Shown here one piece after another: positions 36,928-41,509 of a stretch of 41,509 bases of DNA; positions within the stretch are counted from its first letter, which is position 1; the number at the start of each line of letters is the position of its first letter. The stretch spans positions 1 to 41,509 of the forward strand of contig JAGQYI010000038.1 in NCBI GenBank assembly GCA_020436165.1, written 5' to 3'. A program made the position numbers and the translations under genes. The stretch comes from Cyclobacteriaceae bacterium (GTDB lineage: Bacteria > Bacteroidota > Bacteroidia > Cytophagales > Cyclobacteriaceae). Under the pieces are notes generated by a model. It saw only the letters and a list, made by a program, of their open reading frames with translations, made no database searches and was not told the DNA's origin.

Positions 36928-37627
36928 TTTGTTGGGTTAAAATAGTGGCAATGGCTTCCTCAAGATTGGATTTACCTCCATGCTCTTTTAAACTTTTTAC
37001 CGTGCCTTCAAAGTAAATATTGCCTTCGAGTAAAAATACGACTTCATCGGCCATAGCTTCAACAAAATCCATTATGTGAGTTGTGATAAGAATGGTTTTG
37101 CCTGATTCTTTTTCTTTCTTAATCAGCTCTTTGAGGTGAATGAGCGAAACAGGGTCAAGCCCGGTGGTTGGTTCGTCTAAAATCAATATGGGATTATCAA
37201 ACATAAACGTGAGCACTAAATTTACTTTTTGTTTGGTGCCACCTGATAAGTTTCCAAGTTTTTTATCTAAAAACGGCTCCAGTTTAAATAAGCGAATAAG
37301 TTCTTTGTCGTTAGCTTTTTGATTTCTCAGATTGGTTATCATACGTATGAGTTCAGCTACTTTCAGGTTATCGGGGAAGCGGGCAATTTGAGGAAGATAG
37401 TTAATGTGTTTACGGTAATACCATTGCTTCCTAACCGGCTGCTCATTAATTTTTATTGTGCCTCCCTGAGGTATTACCATACCTAAAATACATTTAATGA
37501 GCGTAGTTTTTCCAGAGCCATTTGGTCCTAAAATAGCAAAAACACCACTTTTGTCGATGCTTAGGGATATCCCTTCAAGCACGCATACTTTGCCAAAACT
37601 CTTATTCAGGCTGCTAATTTCAATCAT
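36920..37627 (-). CDS. nosF: NosF, ABC ATPase for NosZ maturation
   Basis: 235 residues with Walker A GPNGSGKTTLIK (near 34), signature LSGGTKQK, Walker B ILILDEPTTGLDP and H-loop ITTHIMD. It powers NosY. It overlaps nosD by 8 bases upstream and nosY by 8 bases downstream, so the three are translationally coupled. Confidence 0.93.
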   Translation of the reverse strand: MIEISSLNKSFGKVCVLEGISLSIDKSGVFAILGPNGSGKTTLIKCILGMVIPQGGTIKINEQPVRKQWYYRKHINYLPQIARFPDNLKVAELIRMITNLRNQKANDKELIRLFKLEPFLDKKLGNLSGGTKQKVNLVLTFMFDNPILILDEPTTGLDPVSLIHLKELIKKEKESGKTILITTHIMDFVEAMADEVVFLLEGNIYFEGTVKSLKEHGGKSNLEEAIATILTQQNV

Positions 37628-38864
37628 TAAATGCTTTCATTTTAGGTGAATCGTCAATCAGGTTGTCGGGTGTGAAAACAGGAGAAACCTTTTCTGAAAA
37701 ATTAAGAATATCTATAAACAAACTGCGAAGCAAAACAATAGATTCAGGCGTACGGTTTACTACATACGAAAAAAGCTTTACAGGCCGGTAAGGGACATCC
37801 CCGATGTCGTCTTTATTAAGGTCGTAACCAGTGTACGAACTCCAGTAATTTTCTTCAAATCGGTTATCGTTTAGCTTGCTATTGTACGACACATCAAAAG
37901 AGTTGCTAATAAAGTTATTTTGATAAAACACATTAGCATAACAACCACCGGCAAACTTTACAGCCCACCCATTTTGATTAAACTGATTGTGCACGTAATT
38001 AATCCTGGTAGAGCCTTCAATGTGTATTCCAATAGTGTTTTCTTCAAATATGTTGTTTTCAATTTCAGCATCATATATTTCTTTAAGCAATAATCCGAAA
38101 GAAGCCGTACCCCAGTTTTGGTAGAACTTATTACGCTTCATATTAATGAATTTTGAAAACATGACTGCCACACCTGCTCCATTATCGTGGAATTCGTTGT
38201 CGTAATAATTGTCATTGTTCGAGAACATAAAGTGAAGTCCATACCGAACGTTATTATAGCTTACATTATGGCTAATGGTGCTTTCACTCACGAATTCAAA
38301 ATAAATACCGTCCCTAAGTCTAAACAAGGTATTGCCAGTTACTTCAATATTGCTGCAATGCCATAAATGAATTCCGTTTCCCGAATTGAATTCCTCTTTT
38401 GCATCGCTTGAAACTTCGTTGTTTCTCACTTGTCCATCGTGAGATTTCTCTATAAGTAAGCCAAAGAAAACCTTTTTTAGTATATTGTTTTTAATATTAA
38501 AGTGCCTGCTTTTATATACGTGAATGGCAGCATAGTCCTTTGTGTAGCTAAGTCCCACATTTTCTATCTGAAAGCCATCAATAACAACACTATCGGCTGT
38601 TATATTAATGATAGTACCCTGTTCTTTGCCATCAATAGTAGGAACGTTTATGCCGAGCATTACCATCGGTTTATTTACTTCAAGGTTGTACTCTTCGTAA
38701 ATACCTTTGTAAACCCTAATGGTATCGTGCGCATTTGCATGGCCGAGAGCCTGCTTGATTGTGGTGAACTGACAAGATTTACACACTTCAATACTGTTGC
38801 CTAGTACATGAAAGGAATATGTACTGGTAAAAAATAACATTAAAATAACCCTACAATTGCTCAT
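37620..38864 (-). CDS. nosD: NosD, periplasmic beta-helix maturation protein
   Basis: 414 residues with an N-terminal signal and a long right-handed parallel beta-helix made of NN/GN-type rungs (HFNIKNNILKKVFFGLLIEK, GNTLFRLRDGIYFEF, YGLHFMFSNNDN). NosD works with NosFY in CuZ-centre assembly of NosZ. The C-terminal SSYTGYDLNKDDIGDVPYRP is characteristic of the family. Preceded by the cupin gene with a 38-base gap. Confidence 0.93.
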   Translation of the reverse strand: MSNCRVILMLFFTSTYSFHVLGNSIEVCKSCQFTTIKQALGHANAHDTIRVYKGIYEEYNLEVNKPMVMLGINVPTIDGKEQGTIINITADSVVIDGFQIENVGLSYTKDYAAIHVYKSRHFNIKNNILKKVFFGLLIEKSHDGQVRNNEVSSDAKEEFNSGNGIHLWHCSNIEVTGNTLFRLRDGIYFEFVSESTISHNVSYNNVRYGLHFMFSNNDNYYDNEFHDNGAGVAVMFSKFINMKRNKFYQNWGTASFGLLLKEIYDAEIENNIFEENTIGIHIEGSTRINYVHNQFNQNGWAVKFAGGCYANVFYQNNFISNSFDVSYNSKLNDNRFEENYWSSYTGYDLNKDDIGDVPYRPVKLFSYVVNRTPESIVLLRSLFIDILNFSEKVSPVFTPDNLIDDSPKMKAFND

Positions 38865-38902
38865 TTTTCTGGCAATATATTGTAAAACAACTATTCTGCT
38901 AT

Positions 38903-39190
38903 TTACCTAACAATAAAAAATATAGCATCAGCCCTGGCTTTTACATTATGTACTTCGTCTTTGGGTATTTCATAGGTATTTCCAGAAATAAGTTCAATAT
39001 CTGTCGTATTGATATGAAATACGACCTTTCCCTTATGCATTATAAGTAATGCTTTCTTCTGGGTAACGTGATTGGGTATTTCTTCTCCCTTTTTTAGTTT
39101 AAAAAGAAGGGTTTCACAGGAGTCTGACTTAAATATCTTTTTTATATTCAGGTCTGAAGACTTAACATCAGTTATTAGTCTGATCGCCAT
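38903..39190 (-). CDS. Small cupin protein in the nos operon
   Basis: 95 residues, single cupin barrel: LLFKLKKGEEIPNHVTQKKA (first cupin motif, one His kept), then GNTYEIPKDEVHNVKA (second motif). No export signal. It lies 6 bases after nosL and 38 before nosD, in the same orientation. The role is unknown; a small-molecule or metal binder, or a regulator of nos expression, would fit (inference). Confidence 0.75.
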   Translation of the reverse strand: MAIRLITDVKSSDLNIKKIFKSDSCETLLFKLKKGEEIPNHVTQKKALLIMHKGKVVFHINTTDIELISGNTYEIPKDEVHNVKARADAIFFIVR

Positions 39191-39196
39191 ATGCCA

Positions 39197-39628
39197 TTAA
39201 TTTCTGTTTAAAAGCTCTTCCCAGGTAAGCAAATCGCCTGTCATTTCTGCCTGCGTTTTTTCTGCATTTTCACTCAAAGAAAATGCAGAAAGGAATGCGC
39301 CCATTGGGCTAGGTATTTTTTGACTTATCAGATAGGTAGCCTCTTCAGCTTTAACAAATTCACCAGGATTACTATAATCATTCACGTACAACAAAGCAAT
39401 GGAGCCCTTATTTTTTTGTTCCAGGTCATTGACCATACATTCTATAGCGTCATATTTATAAACCTTTCCTTTATTCGTTACTAACTCAGCCGCATGCTGG
39501 TTGTCTACTATGGTCATCTTACAGAAATGACAACCATCTTTGCCATAGTTAATTTGTTCGAGTTTAACCTGGCAAGATGATGTGAAAAATAATAGTACAA
39601 GAGGTACCAGTACGGTTAGCTGTTTCAT
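39197..39628 (-). CDS. nosL: NosL, copper-delivery lipoprotein
   Basis: 143 residues from the ATG at 39628, which overlaps the upstream stop by 4 bases (ATGA) and begins the lipoprotein signal (lipobox TSSC, Cys19). The NosL metal motif DGCHFCKMTIVD has Cys33, Cys36 and Met38; KYDAIECMVNDL follows. NosL is a Cu(I) chaperone for NosZ. An in-frame extension of 31 codons upstream runs through the previous gene and has no signal logic. Confidence 0.93.
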   Translation of the reverse strand: MKQLTVLVPLVLLFFTSSCQVKLEQINYGKDGCHFCKMTIVDNQHAAELVTNKGKVYKYDAIECMVNDLEQKNKGSIALLYVNDYSNPGEFVKAEEATYLISQKIPSPMGAFLSAFSLSENAEKTQAEMTGDLLTWEELLNRN

Positions 39629-40218
39629 GATGTAATTTGTTTTTCTTTTTTGGAAGCAAAGAATGCAATAAGTGAAAGCATTATTCCAGTGAATAAAAAG
39701 TAAGCACCGGTAGTTGGCCATGACTTGGCAACAAAATTCAAAATGGTTTTATTTCCAATTAAGGGAGGCTGATAAGCCATGGGTTCACCATTAGGTGAAG
39801 TAAACTTAATGGCGGCATGCTCACTTAAATTATGCCCGTAGTCGTACTCCCACAAATAAAAGTCGTACATACCTGCTGTGCCAAGTAACACCATAACTAT
39901 AAACCAAGTAAGGTATAATTTACGGTTTCCTACAAATGCGAGAACCATTCCTATAACGCTCATAATTATTACTATCGGAGGGAAGACATGAAACTCCTTC
40001 ATATCTTCAGGAATGTTTTTCATACCTACATAGTGGTTCATCAGGTTAATGTTCTGAATATCATTTGGCTCATGGTCCGTTATTTTGTTAATCCAGATAT
40101 CCATTCCGATTGGATCGGGATATTGTGGAGCTTCAAGGGTTATGTTCCATAATGGGAAAACAAATAGGGCAAGAATAAAAAATGCCCCTACTAGCATTAT
40201 TATTTTTGATTTTGTCAT
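39625..40218 (-). CDS. Four-TM membrane protein of the nos operon
   Basis: 197 residues with four hydrophobic segments (MLVGAFFILALFVFPLWNI; VIIMSVIGMVLAFVG; WFIVMVLLGTAGMYDFYLW; FLFTGIMLSLIAFFAS). Between TM1 and TM2 is a loop with DIWINKITDHEPNDIQNINL and HYVGMKNIPEDMKEFHVFPP. It lies between nosZ and nosL and overlaps nosL by 4 bases. The position is like NosB in other clade II clusters but similarity cannot be judged here. Not a cytochrome (no CxxCH). Confidence 0.8.
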   Translation of the reverse strand: MTKSKIIMLVGAFFILALFVFPLWNITLEAPQYPDPIGMDIWINKITDHEPNDIQNINLMNHYVGMKNIPEDMKEFHVFPPIVIIMSVIGMVLAFVGNRKLYLTWFIVMVLLGTAGMYDFYLWEYDYGHNLSEHAAIKFTSPNGEPMAYQPPLIGNKTILNFVAKSWPTTGAYFLFTGIMLSLIAFFASKKEKQITS

Positions 40219-40250
40219 TTTAAAAAATGTTTAGTTAATGTGGAAAGGTA

Positions 40251-40274
40251 AAGGCACTAAGAATCTAGTGCCTT
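40251..40274 (-). other. Hairpin between nosZ and the downstream nos genes
   Basis: A perfect 9-bp stem AAGGCACTA (40251-40259) / TAGTGCCTT (40266-40274), 6-base loop, in the 82-base gap after the nosZ stop. On the coding strand it is followed by TACCTTTCC, a weak T-run. It could attenuate transcription or protect the nosZ 3' end, giving more nosZ than maturation-gene mRNA. Confidence 0.6.
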
Positions 40275-40300
40275 AAACCTCTTCTAACATCCTGTCTCAA

Positions 40301-41509
40301 CTATTCACCATCGAGGGACCATTTTAACGGAACCTCGGAACCCTTAGCTGAAACTCGAACATAGCCTTGCATTTCCTGATGTAATGCAGAGCAGAAATCA
40401 GTACAATAAAATGGCCACACACCTTCGCCTTTGGGTTCCCAGGCAAACGTTTCGGTTTGGCCGGGCATAATTAAAAGCTCAGAGGTATTGGCACCTATCA
40501 TACTAATGCCATGAGGAACATCAAAATCCTGTTCCAGATTAGTTACATGGAAGTACACCCTGTCGCCCACTTTAATACCTTCAATGTTATCAGGAGCAAA
40601 GTGGCTGCGAATCATTGTCATATACACATGCACCGTATTCCCATCACGAACAACTTTTGCGTCCTTTTCACTTTTGGTTGCATAGGGGTGATGATTGTCT
40701 TCCAGTTTATAAAATTTCTGTGACTCAGGTGCAATTACATCAGCTGGCGCACCTGCAGCATAATGTGGTTCTCCAACAGTAGGAAAATCTAGTAGCAACT
40801 CCATTTTTTCTCCTGATATGTCATACAACTGAGCTGACTGACACATTTCAGGACCAGTTGGCAGGTACCTGTCTTTAGTAATTTTATTCATGGCTACAAG
40901 GTACTTGCCCCATGGTTTTCTGGAGTTTCCGCCTGGTATCATTAAGTGACCTACAGAGTAGTAGGTAGGTTTACGGTCAACAACTTCCCATGTTCCTAAT
41001 TTCCATTTTACTACCTCTGACGAAATAAAGAAGGTGGTATAGGCATTACCTCTTCCGTCAAATTCAGTATGTAATGGGCCCAAACCGGGGTTTTCAACAA
41101 CACCTGCAACTACGTCTTCGTATTTAAGAATAGGAATACCATAAGCTTCTCCATCGAATTTCTCACCATTTATGGCATCTAACATTTTGTTGAAGGAGTG
41201 TACTGTTATTGCAGCAGCTAATTTACCGGCACCAACAATATATTGACCTGTGGGGTCCACATCACAACCATGAGGTGATTTTGGTGTAGGTAGGAAGTAC
41301 ACTAAGCCAGGGAGCTCTGATGGATCAAGTACTTTCACGGTTTTTACCATTTCAGTTGAAGCTGATTGAGTGCCTTCATCGTACACGTTATGTGCATAAT
41401 TTGTTGGTACTTCTTTGAACTTTCCTTCCTTAATATATTCCTGAGCCTTTTTCCAGTTGATTGCAGCAATAAAATCCTTATCGTTTTGAGAAGCATTAAC
41501 TTCAAGGAG
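40301..41509 (-). CDS. nosZ: Nitrous oxide reductase NosZ, 5' end beyond the window
   Basis: The frame runs from the stop at 40301 to the right window edge without interruption (402 codons); an internal GTG near 41386 is not the start, since homology-like sequence (AAINWKKAQEYI) continues upstream. The beta-propeller part has CuZ-site His motifs (SPHGCDVDPTG, PLHTEFDGRGNAYTTFF, GHLMIPGGNS). The C-terminal cupredoxin domain has the CuA motif CTDFCSALHQEMQG plus VPHGISM. It reduces N2O to N2 in the periplasm. The operon order and phylum suggest clade II, but the N-terminal export signal (Sec or Tat) lies outside the window. Confidence 0.95.
   Translation of the reverse strand, partial: LLEVNASQNDKDFIAAINWKKAQEYIKEGKFKEVPTNYAHNVYDEGTQSASTEMVKTVKVLDPSELPGLVYFLPTPKSPHGCDVDPTGQYIVGAGKLAAAITVHSFNKMLDAINGEKFDGEAYGIPILKYEDVVAGVVENPGLGPLHTEFDGRGNAYTTFFISSEVVKWKLGTWEVVDRKPTYYSVGHLMIPGGNSRKPWGKYLVAMNKITKDRYLPTGPEMCQSAQLYDISGEKMELLLDFPTVGEPHYAAGAPADVIAPESQKFYKLEDNHHPYATKSEKDAKVVRDGNTVHVYMTMIRSHFAPDNIEGIKVGDRVYFHVTNLEQDFDVPHGISMIGANTSELLIMPGQTETFAWEPKGEGVWPFYCTDFCSALHQEMQGYVRVSAKGSEVPLKWSLDGE

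Noticed and set aside
41386-41386. GTG at 41386 as the start of nosZ
   Set aside because: The frame stays open to the window edge with protein-like sequence, and NosZ is normally about 630-660 residues, so the start is outside.

Overview
The window looks like a chromosomal segment of a Bacteroidota bacterium, most likely an aerobic or denitrifying member of the Cytophagales. The evidence is a type A (Por) T9SS C-terminal sorting domain, a gliding-motility-associated (CHU_C, type B) C-terminal domain, many Sec and lipoprotein signals, a SPOR/OmpA protein, AT-rich DNA and a clade-II-like nitrous oxide reductase cluster. I see no rRNA, insertion sequence, phage module or CRISPR array. There is one tRNA (Lys, TTT). 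No intergenic stretch exceeds about 210 bases; the longest (2052-2259, 27704-27911, 28950-29155) hold only AT-rich DNA and one short palindrome.

Layout. 1-12.6 kb is a surface/envelope block. It holds a truncated secreted repeat protein, a SPOR-OmpA protein and a small lipoprotein. It then has a leftward run of four exported proteins: an Ig/Kre9-like membrane-anchored protein, a 2160-residue T9SS cargo with three long repeats plus NHL-like repeats, a caspase-like (C14) peptidase with intact His/Cys, and a papain-like protein whose catalytic Cys and His are both replaced. 12.7-14.6 kb holds a lipoprotein cytochrome c and a SCO1-type copper chaperone, divergent from a Crp/Fnr regulator. 14.6-27.1 kb is a glycan/envelope block: a DUF2064 transferase, a TPR histidine kinase, two GT-C membrane glycosyltransferases, three GT2 enzymes and a DUF547 protein. 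An FAD oxidoreductase and a NapH/NosR-like polyferredoxin membrane protein sit in the middle of it. 27.1-32.3 kb is mixed: a MazF-like/RHH toxin-antitoxin pair, an orphan 345-residue protein, an orphan ABC ATPase with a small partner, a second toxin-antitoxin pair whose RelE-type toxin is broken by a one-base frameshift, and the 23S rRNA methyltransferase rlmD. 32.4-35.8 kb holds a CHU_C surface protein and a TPR/SH3 membrane protein. After the tRNA-Lys and its terminator, 36.1-41.5 kb is a leftward nos operon: nosZ (5' end beyond the window), a four-TM protein, nosL, a cupin, nosD, nosF, nosY.

Functional reading. The nos genes, the SCO/cytochrome c pair, the Fnr-type regulator and the polyferredoxin/FAD pair could together support N2O respiration: copper delivery, electron supply and redox-responsive control. 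They lie at separate places and the link is inference. The most unusual module is the caspase plus catalytically dead papain-like protein downstream of a giant T9SS cargo. The cleanest broken gene is the frameshifted RelE-like toxin at 30340-30605.
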